Of a stretch of 7,015 nucleotides of DNA, positions 1 through 6,871 are shown piece after piece; the stretch's first letter is position 1; each line of letters begins with the position of its first letter. The translations under genes were made by a program, and so were the position numbers. Source of the DNA: an uncultured Anaerovibrio sp. (GTDB lineage: Bacteria; Bacillota; Negativicutes; Selenomonadales; Selenomonadaceae); NCBI GenBank assembly GCA_900768695.1, contig CAAGDY010000144.1:1-7015 (forward strand). The letters are read 5' to 3'. The notes under the pieces were generated by a model, which made no database searches, was not told the origin of the DNA, and was given only the letters and a program-made list of their open reading frames with translations.

Positions 1-1
1 A

Positions 2-1711
2 TTACAAGCCTGCCAGAAGCTCAAGGGCCTTCTGCACGGCATCAGCCTTGCCGGCGGTTACAGTTTCACCGCTGCGGCGGATTTTCAGCTCCACCACATC
101 CTCTGCCACGGCCTTCGGGCCTACGGTAATGCGCAGCGGATAGCCAATCAGGTCTGCATCCTTGAACTTGACACCGGCACGATCCTTGCGGTCGTCTAAC
201 AGCACATCCACCCCTGCCTTTTTCAGCTCGCCATAAATGGACTCAGCCAGCTGCAGCTGCTCCTCGTTCTTGGCGTTGACAGGTACAACCACAACCTCGA
301 AAGGTGCAATAGCCTTCGGCCAGATGATGCCGTTCTCATCGTTGTTCTGCTCCACGGCAGCCGCCATGGTGCGCCCTACACCGATTCCGTAGCACCCCAT
401 GACCATCGGCTGCTCCCTGCCGTTCTCATCCAGGAAGGTAGCCCCCAGAGCCTTGGAATACTTGGTGCCCAGGGTAAATACCTGGCCTGCCTCGATGCCC
501 CTGGTCATCTTGATGGTGCCGCCGCAGCGAGGGCAGATATCCCCTGCCTTTACCATGCGGATGTCAGCTACAACTACATCCTTGAAATCACGCTTCGGAT
601 TTACGTTGATGTAGTGCATATCCTTCTCATTGGCACCGGCACAGGCGTTGTACATCTCCATGACAGTCTGATCCACAATAATCCTGGTGCCCTCCTTGAT
701 GCCAATAGGGCTCATAAAGCCAGGACAGCCGCCAGCCGCTTCAATGACAGCCTCATCAGCCATTCTAAGCTCAATTGCCCCTTCAATCAGGTTGATGACC
801 TTAACATCATTTACCTCATGATCGCCCCGGACGAAGGCCAGCACCAGCTCGTCAGTATCCGTCTGGAAGGCCACTGCCTTGATGCACCTCTCCAGCGGCA
901 GTTTCAGGCACTCTGCCACCAGCTCTATGGTGTGGGCATCAGGGGTTGCCACCTTCTCCAGCGGCTTCATATCTTCCTCTGCCGCCTTGATGACATTCAG
1001 CTCCGCCTTTTCATCGCTGGCCGCATAGTCACAGCTGTCGCAGTAGGCGATGTTAGACTCACCGGCCGCTGCCAGCACGGTGAACTCATGGGAATGACCG
1101 CCGCCAATGGCGCCGTTGTCCGCCTCTACAGGGCGGAAATCCAGCCCCATGCGGGTGTAGATACGGGTATAGGCATCATACATCTTCTGATAGGAAAGAT
1201 TCATGCCTTCCTCGTCCTTGTCAAAGGAATACAAATCCTTCATGATGAACTCACGACCGCGCATCAATCCGAAGCGTGGGCGGATTTCATCACGATATTT
1301 ATTCTGAATCTGATACAGCATCAGTGGAAGCTGCTTGTAGGAGCGTACCTCATCCCGCACCAGGGTGGTCACCATTTCCTCATGTGTAGGCCCCAGGCAG
1401 AACTGGCGGCCATGACGGTCGCGGACCCGGAACATCTCATCACCATATACACTCCAGCGTCCGCTTTCCTGCCAGATTTCCGCAGGCTGAACAATCGGCA
1501 TAGAAATCTCCTGGCCGCCTGCCTCATCCATTTCCTCGCGGATAATCTGCTCAATCTTCTTAATGGTACGCCATGCCAGAGGCAGATAGGTATACAGTCC
1601 GCCTGCCGCCTTCCTTATCATGCCGGCACGCAGCATGAGCTGATGGCTCCTGACCTCCGCCTCGGCCGGAGTTTCCCGTAATGTCGGTGCATAAAGATTA
1701 GTAGTACGCAA
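2..1711 (-). CDS. proS: Prolyl-tRNA synthetase (ProRS, bacterial type with editing domain)
   Basis: Cytoplasmic class II aminoacyl-tRNA synthetase that activates proline with ATP and charges tRNA-Pro. The 569-residue frame is full length for the bacterial form. The N-terminal catalytic part carries the conserved start region LYAPTLRETPAEAEV (6-20), GPTHEE (107-112) and motif 2 around KYRDEIRPRFG (138-148). Residues about 225-390 form the inserted YbaK-like domain that clears mischarged Ala-tRNA-Pro; K278 sits where the E. coli editing lysine K279 lies. Motif 3 is MGCYGIGVGR (438-447). The anticodon-binding domain runs from about 470 to the end. Two CxxC pairs (C224/C227 and C393/C396) flank the editing domain and may bind zinc. 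The start is TTG; the family N-terminus matches from there and a strong Shine-Dalgarno sequence precedes it. It lies 2 bp after ispG, so it is very probably the last visible gene of the operon. The stop is TAA at 4-2. Confidence 0.97.
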   Translation of the reverse strand: MRTTNLYAPTLRETPAEAEVRSHQLMLRAGMIRKAAGGLYTYLPLAWRTIKKIEQIIREEMDEAGGQEISMPIVQPAEIWQESGRWSVYGDEMFRVRDRHGRQFCLGPTHEEMVTTLVRDEVRSYKQLPLMLYQIQNKYRDEIRPRFGLMRGREFIMKDLYSFDKDEEGMNLSYQKMYDAYTRIYTRMGLDFRPVEADNGAIGGGHSHEFTVLAAAGESNIAYCDSCDYAASDEKAELNVIKAAEEDMKPLEKVATPDAHTIELVAECLKLPLERCIKAVAFQTDTDELVLAFVRGDHEVNDVKVINLIEGAIELRMADEAVIEAAGGCPGFMSPIGIKEGTRIIVDQTVMEMYNACAGANEKDMHYINVNPKRDFKDVVVADIRMVKAGDICPRCGGTIKMTRGIEAGQVFTLGTKYSKALGATFLDENGREQPMVMGCYGIGVGRTMAAAVEQNNDENGIIWPKAIAPFEVVVVPVNAKNEEQLQLAESIYGELKKAGVDVLLDDRKDRAGVKFKDADLIGYPLRITVGPKAVAEDVVELKIRRSGETVTAGKADAVQKALELLAGL

Positions 1712-1713
1712 TT

Positions 1714-2781
1714 TTATTTTTCCTCCTCCAAAATGGATTCTATTTCCTTGAACAATTCATCTACCAGCTCTGTTTCCGCCACCTTGCGGATTATTTCACC
1801 CTTGCGGAAAACCAGTCCCTCACCCTTGCCGCCTGCGATGCCTACATCAGCGCCGCGGGCCTCACCTGGGCCGTTTACCACACAGCCCATGACGGCTACG
1901 GAAATCGGCTGCCTGATATCTGCCAGACGCGCCTCCACCTGCTCGGCAATACCGGCCAGGTCAATGCAGGTTCTGCCACAGGTAGGGCAGGAAATCAGAG
2001 TCGGGCCGTATTCCTTCATGCCCAGGGACTTCAGTATCTCGTTGGCCACCTTCACCTCCACCACCGGGTCACCGGTGAGGGAAATGCGGAATGTATCACC
2101 GATCCCCTGAGCCAGCAGGGCACCGATGCCCACAGCCGACTTAATCATGCCGGTACGGGCCGTACCAGCCTCGGTAATGCCCAGATGCAGCGGATAATCC
2201 ACCTTCTCCGACATGAGCTTGTAGGCCTCCAGCGTCAAAGGAACATCATGAGCCTTCAGTGAAAGCTTCATATCATAAAATTCCTGCGCCTCCAGAATCC
2301 GCACATGCTGCAGGGCAGACTCCACCAGAGCCTCCGCCGTTACGCCGCCGTACTTCGCCAGGAGAGTTTTGTCCAAGGAACCGGCATTGACCCCGATACG
2401 GATAGGAATCCCGTGTTCCTTCGCCGACTTAACCACCGCCCTGACATTTTCCTCGCCGCCAATATTGCCAGGATTGAGCCGCAGGGCAGAAATCCCCTGA
2501 TTGATGGCCTCCAGTGCCAGCCGGTAATCGAAATGAATATCGGCCACCAGCGGTACACTGACCTTCCTGATGATATTGCCCAGATTCTGCGCCGCCTCCA
2601 TATCAGGCACAGCCAGCCTCACTATATCACAGCCGGCGGCCTGCAGGGCGTTGACCTGCGCCACCGTGGCATCCGTATCAGTAGTCCTTGTGTTGGTCAT
2701 GGACTGCACCGAAACCGGTGCGCCATCCCCGATAGCCACATCGCCAATATAAATCCTGCGAGTTTTCTTCCGTTCTATCAT
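1714..2781 (-). CDS. ispG: 4-hydroxy-3-methylbut-2-en-1-yl diphosphate synthase (IspG/GcpE)
   Basis: Catalyses the penultimate step of the MEP pathway, reductive ring opening of MEcPP to HMBPP, with a [4Fe-4S] cluster fed by a low-potential electron donor (flavodoxin or ferredoxin in known bacteria). The N-terminal TIM-barrel part includes SVQSMTNT (24-31), VRLAVPD (54-60), ADIHFDY (80-86) and LRLNPGNIG (100-108). The C-terminal iron-sulfur part has C265 and C268 in CPTCGRTC, C300 in MGCVVNGPGE and E307. These match the E. coli ligands C270, C273, C305 and E312 with a constant offset of 5. I place the start at ATG 2781 (355 residues) and not at the GTG at 2796. GAGGT lies 8 nt before the ATG, the GTG has no good site, and the IERKKTRRIYIGDV N-terminus is what the family shows. 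It lies between rseP (15 bp gap) and proS (2 bp gap). Confidence 0.97.
   Translation of the reverse strand: MIERKKTRRIYIGDVAIGDGAPVSVQSMTNTRTTDTDATVAQVNALQAAGCDIVRLAVPDMEAAQNLGNIIRKVSVPLVADIHFDYRLALEAINQGISALRLNPGNIGGEENVRAVVKSAKEHGIPIRIGVNAGSLDKTLLAKYGGVTAEALVESALQHVRILEAQEFYDMKLSLKAHDVPLTLEAYKLMSEKVDYPLHLGITEAGTARTGMIKSAVGIGALLAQGIGDTFRISLTGDPVVEVKVANEILKSLGMKEYGPTLISCPTCGRTCIDLAGIAEQVEARLADIRQPISVAVMGCVVNGPGEARGADVGIAGGKGEGLVFRKGEIIRKVAETELVDELFKEIESILEEEK
1721..1729 (-). promoter_or_regulatory. Strong ribosome binding site of proS, inside the ispG 3' end
   Basis: The minus strand reads GGAGGAGGA, two overlapping GGAGG cores, ending 9 to 10 nt before the TTG start of proS at 1711. These bases are also the Glu-Glu-Glu codons near the IspG C-terminus. 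A near-perfect site supports the TTG start despite its weak codon. Because ribosomes finishing ispG cover this site, translation of the two genes is probably coupled (inference). Confidence 0.85.
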
Positions 2782-2789
2782 GTACCCAA

Positions 2790-2794
2790 ACCTC
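2790..2794 (-). promoter_or_regulatory. Ribosome binding site deciding the ispG start
   Basis: The minus strand reads GAGGT, 8 nt before ATG 2781. It lies just after the rseP stop codon (2799-2797). An in-frame GTG that abuts this stop overlaps the site itself, which makes that GTG an unlikely start. Confidence 0.7.
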
Positions 2795-2796
2795 AC

Positions 2797-3933
2797 TTAC
2801 TTCATCAGGTCATTAAATGTCGTAAATATCATCAGGGACACCAGCAGGGTAACTCCTACGGCCTGAATATAATACATCACCTTCGGCCCCAGAGGCTTGC
2901 CCCGCAGCCCCTCCAGCACCAACATCACAAAATGTCCGCCGTCCAGGGCAGGCACCGGCAGAAGGTTTATAAGCCCCAGGTTCAGGCTCAGAAACGCCGC
3001 AAAGTTCAAAAGCGGCAGAATCCCCTGATGGGCCACCTCGCCAGCCATCTGGGCCACCCCTACAGGGCCCGACAGCTCTGCGGCCCCGGTTCCCTGTATC
3101 AGCTGCGCCAGTGCCCCCAGCATAGCCATCAGCACAAAGCCAACCTTCTTCACAGCCAGCTCCGCCGCCTCAAAAAAGCCCGGCTGATATATTTCCGCAC
3201 TGCTGGTTATACCGATAATCGCACGCTTGGTATTGGGCTCCTGCTCCGGAATCAGGGTCGTGGCCCTTATCTCGCCTTCACGCTGATAGGTCAGCTTGAA
3301 GGGCCTGCCATCCGCTCCCTGAATATAACGCGAAATATCCTCCCACCTGCTGACCTCCTTGCCGTCAATGGTGAGAATCCTGTCCCCGCCTTGCAGTCCT
3401 GCCAGGGCCGCAGGCCGGTCGGTCACCACGGAGCCAACCACCGGCTCCGGCGATGGCGTTGCCACGCCGGAAAAAAAGAAAATCCCCCAGAATATGAACA
3501 GCGGCAAGACAAAATTCATGAATGAGCCTGCCAGAATCATCATCATCCTGGCCCATATAGGCCGACGGAAATAGGCCCTTTCACCGGCCCCCTCCTCGTC
3601 AGGGATCAGGACAGTGTCGGACCTTCCTGCCGACGGCATATAGCGTTTCCAGCCATCCTGCCGTTGGCCGTCCCCATCGCTCTTCGCATCCTTGTTGCCC
3701 ATTCGCTCAACTATTTCATAATCCATACCGGCAATCCTGTTAAAGCCCCCCAGGGGTACAGCACGGATGGCATACAAGGTTTCACCATATTTGCGGCTCC
3801 ACAGCTTCGGGCCGAAACCGATAGCAAACTCATCCACCCGCATACCGGTGAGCTTGGCAACCGTAAAATGGCCCAGCTCATGCACCAGCACCAAAAGGCC
3901 GAAAACAAAAATAGCCGCCACAAGTGTCGTCAT
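2797..3933 (-). CDS. rseP: Site-2 intramembrane zinc metalloprotease, RseP/RasP family
   Basis: Membrane protease of the S2P family that cuts transmembrane substrates after a first extracytoplasmic cut, classically anti-sigma factors, and in some bacteria leftover signal peptides. The first membrane segment (about 4-25) carries the zinc motif HELGH (18-22). Further membrane segments lie near 128-155, 263-280, 305-325 and 355-372. A PDZ domain spans about 165-230. The third zinc ligand is D331 in LLPVPALDGGH. The 378 residues are within the usual range. Between the first conserved block (GGFNRIAGMD, 62-71) and RRPIWARM (123-130) is a hydrophilic stretch of about 50 residues, longer than in compact clostridial members. 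The MNF motif is preceded by AGS where AGP is common. The ATG start has GAGG 7 nt upstream, inside the end of dxr; the gap to dxr is 4 bp. The actual substrate is unknown. Confidence 0.94.
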   Translation of the reverse strand: MTTLVAAIFVFGLLVLVHELGHFTVAKLTGMRVDEFAIGFGPKLWSRKYGETLYAIRAVPLGGFNRIAGMDYEIVERMGNKDAKSDGDGQRQDGWKRYMPSAGRSDTVLIPDEEGAGERAYFRRPIWARMMMILAGSFMNFVLPLFIFWGIFFFSGVATPSPEPVVGSVVTDRPAALAGLQGGDRILTIDGKEVSRWEDISRYIQGADGRPFKLTYQREGEIRATTLIPEQEPNTKRAIIGITSSAEIYQPGFFEAAELAVKKVGFVLMAMLGALAQLIQGTGAAELSGPVGVAQMAGEVAHQGILPLLNFAAFLSLNLGLINLLPVPALDGGHFVMLVLEGLRGKPLGPKVMYYIQAVGVTLLVSLMIFTTFNDLMK

Positions 3934-3937
3934 AAAG

Positions 3938-5092
3938 TCACCTCATCCTTCTCAGCCCTTCACGGGTAAACTCTCTCGCCCACCGGTCAGCTGCCAGAAG
4001 CTGCTCCAAATCAGGCTGATATACAATATCTCCGGCCTCCATAGCCTTCTCTATCGATGTGTAAATATCCAGAAAACCTGCCTCACCCTGCAAAAACGCC
4101 TCTACAGCCACCTCGTTGGCGGCGTTCATGATACACGGCATGGTCCCCCCTGTGCGTCCCGCTTCAAAGGCCAGCTTCAGGCCACGGAAGGTATCCATAT
4201 CCGGCTTCTCAAAGGTGAGCCTTGCCAGCTCATAAAAATCCACCCGCGGAAAACCGGATGCCACCCTGTCAGGATAGGTAAGGGCATACTGTATCGGCAG
4301 GCGCATATCCGTACAGCCCAGCTGTGCCATTACAGTGCCATCATGATACTGCACCATGGAATGCACAATGCTCTGAGGATGCACCACCACCTGAATGCGG
4401 TCATAATCCACATCATAAAGCCAACGGGCCTCTATTACCTCCAGCCCCTTATTTACAAGGGAGGCAGAATCCACCGTAATCTTCTGTCCCATGTTCCAGG
4501 TAGGATGTGCCAGCACGTCGCTCTTGGTCACCTCTGTCAGCTCTGATGCCTTCCGCCCCCTGAAAGGGCCGCCGGAGGCAGTCAGAATCAGCTTTTCCAC
4601 AGCAGATGCATCCTGTCCCTGCAGGCACTGGAAAAGGGCGCAATGCTCGCTGTCCACTGGCAGGATAGACCGTCCCAGTTCCCTGGCCTTTGCCATGACC
4701 AGCTCACCGGCCACTACCAGCGTCTCCTTGTTGGCCAGGGCAATATCCTTGCCCGCCTCCAGCGCCGCCATGGTAGGCTCCAGCCCGGCAAAGCCCATCA
4801 GGGAGGTCACCACTACCTCCCCCACAGGATAAGCCGCCGCATCAATAACAGCCCTGCGGCCACCGGCCAGCTCCGTCCTGCCCTGATAGCGCTCCTTCAA
4901 TCTCCTGTAGGCAGCCTCATCCGACAGCACCGCCAGCTCTGGCCGAAACTCCTCTATCTGCTTTTCCAAAAGCTCATCACTGCGGTTGGCCACCAGCACG
5001 GACACATGGAACAAATCAGGATGCTCACGCACCACGTCCAGGGTCTGGGTGCCGATGGAACCGGTTGAGCCCAAAACAATCAAATTTTTCAT
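3938..5092 (-). CDS. dxr: 1-deoxy-D-xylulose 5-phosphate reductoisomerase (DXR/IspC)
   Basis: Cytoplasmic NADPH- and divalent-metal-dependent enzyme that converts DXP to MEP, the first committed step of the MEP pathway and the target of fosmidomycin. In the 384-residue product the NADPH-binding fold begins with LGSTGSIG (7-14). LANKETLV (119-126) and the metal site D147 and E149 in PVDSEH follow. The flexible-loop histidine is H196 in AHPTWNMG, and the third metal ligand is E218 in NKGLE. These correspond to E. coli D150, E152, H209 and E231. The C-terminal part has MNAANEVAVEAFL (322-334) and a helical tail. I choose ATG 5092 over an adjacent in-frame TTG at 5095 because GAGGT lies 8 nt before the ATG but only 5 nt before the TTG; the difference is one residue. 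It sits 6 bp after cdsA and 4 bp before rseP, which points to coupled translation. Confidence 0.97.
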   Translation of the reverse strand: MKNLIVLGSTGSIGTQTLDVVREHPDLFHVSVLVANRSDELLEKQIEEFRPELAVLSDEAAYRRLKERYQGRTELAGGRRAVIDAAAYPVGEVVVTSLMGFAGLEPTMAALEAGKDIALANKETLVVAGELVMAKARELGRSILPVDSEHCALFQCLQGQDASAVEKLILTASGGPFRGRKASELTEVTKSDVLAHPTWNMGQKITVDSASLVNKGLEVIEARWLYDVDYDRIQVVVHPQSIVHSMVQYHDGTVMAQLGCTDMRLPIQYALTYPDRVASGFPRVDFYELARLTFEKPDMDTFRGLKLAFEAGRTGGTMPCIMNAANEVAVEAFLQGEAGFLDIYTSIEKAMEAGDIVYQPDLEQLLAADRWAREFTREGLRRMR

Positions 5093-5098
5093 CAATCG

Positions 5099-5929
5099 TT
5101 ACCTCAAAGCCACAAACTGCACGAAATAATAAACAAATGGCACCGTATAAATAACGCTGTCAAACCTGTCCCAGATGCCGCCATGCCCCGGAATCACATG
5201 TCCTGAATCCTTGATGCCGGTATAGCGCTTCATCACGGACTCCACCAGGTCCCCCAGGGTGGCGATAATGCAGATGCACAGCCCCAAAACAGCCATCACC
5301 CGCACATCAAAGCCAAAAAACACGCCCAGCCCTGCCACGGAAGCGGTAGTGCCAAGCAGTCCCCCGATAAAGCCCTCCACCGTCTTGCCCGGGCTTATAG
5401 CTGGACAAAGCTTATGCCGCCCCAAGAAGGAACCGGCAAAATACGCGAAGGTATCACTGGCCCATGTGCCAATCAACGCTGTCCAGATCAGGGCACACCC
5501 AGGCTCCAGCACCCCCAGGGAGGTTGCCACAGGCTCCATGCCATGCTCCATCACCCTCAGCCCTATCAGATGGGCAAAGGACAACCCCAGATACAGCACG
5601 CCTGCTATTGACACCGCCGCCGACGGCACACTGAAAGAGCCATGCAGCAGAACTGTCATCAGAAACAGCACCAGAGCCGCTCCCATGGACAGCATCACCA
5701 ACAGTCCGGTATCCAGGCCCCCGTAGGCCCCATAGCACATAGCGGCTACAAAAATACCACCTGTCAAAAGTGCCGGACGATAGCCCTTCTTGTCAAAGGC
5801 ATTGCAATACTCAAACCAGGCCCCCAGCGCCAGCAAAAGGCCGCAGACGGCAAACAGGGTGCCGCCCGTCTGAATGACAAAAGCGGCCAGGCCTATCCCC
5901 ACAATGCCTGTAATTATCCTAACTAACAT
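5099..5929 (-). CDS. cdsA: Phosphatidate cytidylyltransferase (CDP-diglyceride synthase)
   Basis: Integral membrane enzyme that makes CDP-diacylglycerol from phosphatidic acid and CTP, the branch point to phosphatidylglycerol, cardiolipin and phosphatidylethanolamine. The 276-residue protein is mostly hydrophobic, with about seven or eight likely membrane segments, two of them within the first 35 residues. The conserved block WASDTFAYFAGSFLGR (156-171) and KTVEGFIGG (182-190) are present. The C-terminal family signature spans 231-257, with key elements S231, KR (234-235), KD (240-241), PGHGG (247-251) and DRFD (254-257). It matches the family pattern fully, so the enzyme should be active. The ATG start has GAGAGG 8 nt upstream. 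The 39 bp gap to uppS is the largest inside the operon and is noticeably AT-rich, with a short GTATT repeat. Confidence 0.96.
   Translation of the reverse strand: MLVRIITGIVGIGLAAFVIQTGGTLFAVCGLLLALGAWFEYCNAFDKKGYRPALLTGGIFVAAMCYGAYGGLDTGLLVMLSMGAALVLFLMTVLLHGSFSVPSAAVSIAGVLYLGLSFAHLIGLRVMEHGMEPVATSLGVLEPGCALIWTALIGTWASDTFAYFAGSFLGRHKLCPAISPGKTVEGFIGGLLGTTASVAGLGVFFGFDVRVMAVLGLCICIIATLGDLVESVMKRYTGIKDSGHVIPGHGGIWDRFDSVIYTVPFVYYFVQFVALR
5101..5105 (-). promoter_or_regulatory. Ribosome binding site of dxr overlapping the cdsA stop
   Basis: The minus strand reads GAGGT followed by AA; the T together with AA forms the TAA stop of cdsA (5101-5099). The spacing to ATG 5092 is 8 nt. The overlap of site and stop codon suggests that ribosomes ending cdsA help start dxr. 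Confidence 0.7.
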
Positions 5930-5968
5930 GCAAACAACCTCTCATACACAAAACAATACAATACACTG

Positions 5969-6754
5969 CTACTTGGCCGACAGTCCGCCAAAACGCCTGT
6001 CACGATGGGCATAATCATACAGCGCCCTGCCAAACTCCTCCGGCGTAAAATCCGGCCAGTTGGTATCCGTAAACCAGAACTCCGCATAAGCAGTCTGCCA
6101 CAGCAGGAAGTTGCTGAGGCGCATATCCCCGCTGGTGCGGATGACCAGATCCACAGGTGGCAGCCCGCAGGTATCCAGCTGCTGCTCCAGCTGCTCCGCC
6201 GTAATCTCCTCCGGTTTTACCAGCCCCCTGGCAGACCGCTCCGCCAGCTCCTGCACGGCACGCACCAGCTCATCCTGTCCGCCATAGTTTACGGCAACAG
6301 TAAACCGCAAGCCGTTATTTTCCCCTGTCCTGTGCCGCGCATCTGCTATCTGCTTCTGCAGTCCCTCGGACAGCTCCCAGGTACGTCCGATAAAATCAAT
6401 CCTTACATTATCCTCATCCATCTCATCTATCTCTTTAGCGAGATATTCAGAAAAAAGATTCATCAAGAAATCAACCTCTGCATGAGGCCGTTTCCAATTT
6501 TCAGTAGAAAATGCATATACCGTCAGCGCTTTCAGCCCTACGTCATTACATGCCCTAACAATTTCCTTCAATGTCTTTACCCCGGCCTTATGACCGGCAG
6601 TGCGAATCAGCCCCTGGCCAGTAGCCCATCTGCCATTGCCATCCATTATAATAGCCACATGCTGTGGCAGCTGACCCTCAGTCAATTCCTCAAGATAAGA
6701 TTTATCCGAAGCATCATCATTTTTCTGCATACCGGAAAACAGCTTTTTCCACAC
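5969..6754 (-). CDS. uppS: Undecaprenyl diphosphate synthase (cis-prenyltransferase)
   Basis: Condenses eight isopentenyl diphosphates onto farnesyl diphosphate to make the C55 lipid carrier for peptidoglycan and other surface polymers. It is a soluble, membrane-associated homodimer in known cases. The 261-residue product shows all hallmark blocks: HVAIIMDGNGRWA (32-44) with the catalytic D38, RTAGHKAG (51-58) with H55, LTVYAFSTENWKRP (77-90), and IRTSGDMRLSNFLLWQ (205-220) followed by AYAE with E225. R206, R212, S214 and E225 align with E. coli R194, R200, S202 and E213 with a constant offset of 12. D210 replaces the glutamate seen at that place in E. coli (E198). The start is GTG; AGGAGG lies 8 nt upstream, and the next ATG (residue 9) has no site. 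It is the first gene of the packed cluster, downstream of a terminator, so its promoter should be close but I could not identify it. Confidence 0.97.
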   Translation of the reverse strand: MWKKLFSGMQKNDDASDKSYLEELTEGQLPQHVAIIMDGNGRWATGQGLIRTAGHKAGVKTLKEIVRACNDVGLKALTVYAFSTENWKRPHAEVDFLMNLFSEYLAKEIDEMDEDNVRIDFIGRTWELSEGLQKQIADARHRTGENNGLRFTVAVNYGGQDELVRAVQELAERSARGLVKPEEITAEQLEQQLDTCGLPPVDLVIRTSGDMRLSNFLLWQTAYAEFWFTDTNWPDFTPEEFGRALYDYAHRDRRFGGLSAK

Positions 6755-6762
6755 GATGATAA

Positions 6763-6768
6763 CCTCCT
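6763..6768 (-). promoter_or_regulatory. Ribosome binding site of uppS (fixes the GTG start)
   Basis: The minus strand reads AGGAGG, a consensus site, 8 nt before GTG 6754. It lies only a few bases after the T-rich tail of the upstream terminator, so an mRNA starting between the two would have almost no leader. Confidence 0.85.
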
Positions 6769-6773
6769 ATATT

Positions 6774-6810
6774 AAGAAAATAAGCCCCTCCAAAGAAAAC
6801 TTAGAGGGGC
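6774..6810 (-). terminator. Intrinsic terminator after the ferredoxin gene
   Basis: On the minus strand GCCCCTC (6810-6804) pairs perfectly with GAGGGGC (6790-6784). The stem can extend inward to 11 pairs with two G-U wobbles (6803-6800 with 6791-6794), leaving a 5 nt loop at 6799-6795. A T-rich tail, TTATTTTCTT (6783-6774), follows. The opposite strand has no T run after the stem, so it acts only for minus-strand transcription. It begins about 60 nt after the ferredoxin stop and ends 5 nt before the uppS ribosome binding site, so it should separate the ferredoxin transcript from the uppS operon. Confidence 0.85.
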
Positions 6811-6871
6811 ATGTGGTTCTCTCCGATACAACCGGCCGCATAACACAAGTGCCGACCGTACCAAAAATTCA

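Noticed and set aside
614..1681. A 355-codon open frame on the plus strand opposite proS
   Set aside because: It lies entirely within proS, has no family resemblance, and the proS reading has all motifs of a full-length enzyme.
2305..3525. A 406-codon open frame on the plus strand across ispG and rseP
   Set aside because: It is antisense to two confidently identified genes, spans their junction, and its product is rich in His, Gln, Arg and Leu with no recognisable domain. This is typical of a shadow frame opposite GC-rich coding DNA.
6005..6775. A 256-codon open frame on the plus strand opposite uppS
   Set aside because: It mirrors uppS completely and ends in the terminator region; no ribosome binding site or domain supports it.
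6784..6810. Hairpin before uppS as a riboswitch or T-box
   Set aside because: It is a single short stem with a T-rich tail. The 60 nt before it show no T-box sequence or conserved riboswitch core, so a plain terminator explains it.
6811..6871. Possible promoter (TTGGTA, then TATGCG after 16 nt) on the minus strand upstream of the terminator
   Set aside because: The -10 element matches the consensus at too few positions, and a start there would place the terminator hairpin inside the uppS leader. I do not consider it supported as a feature.
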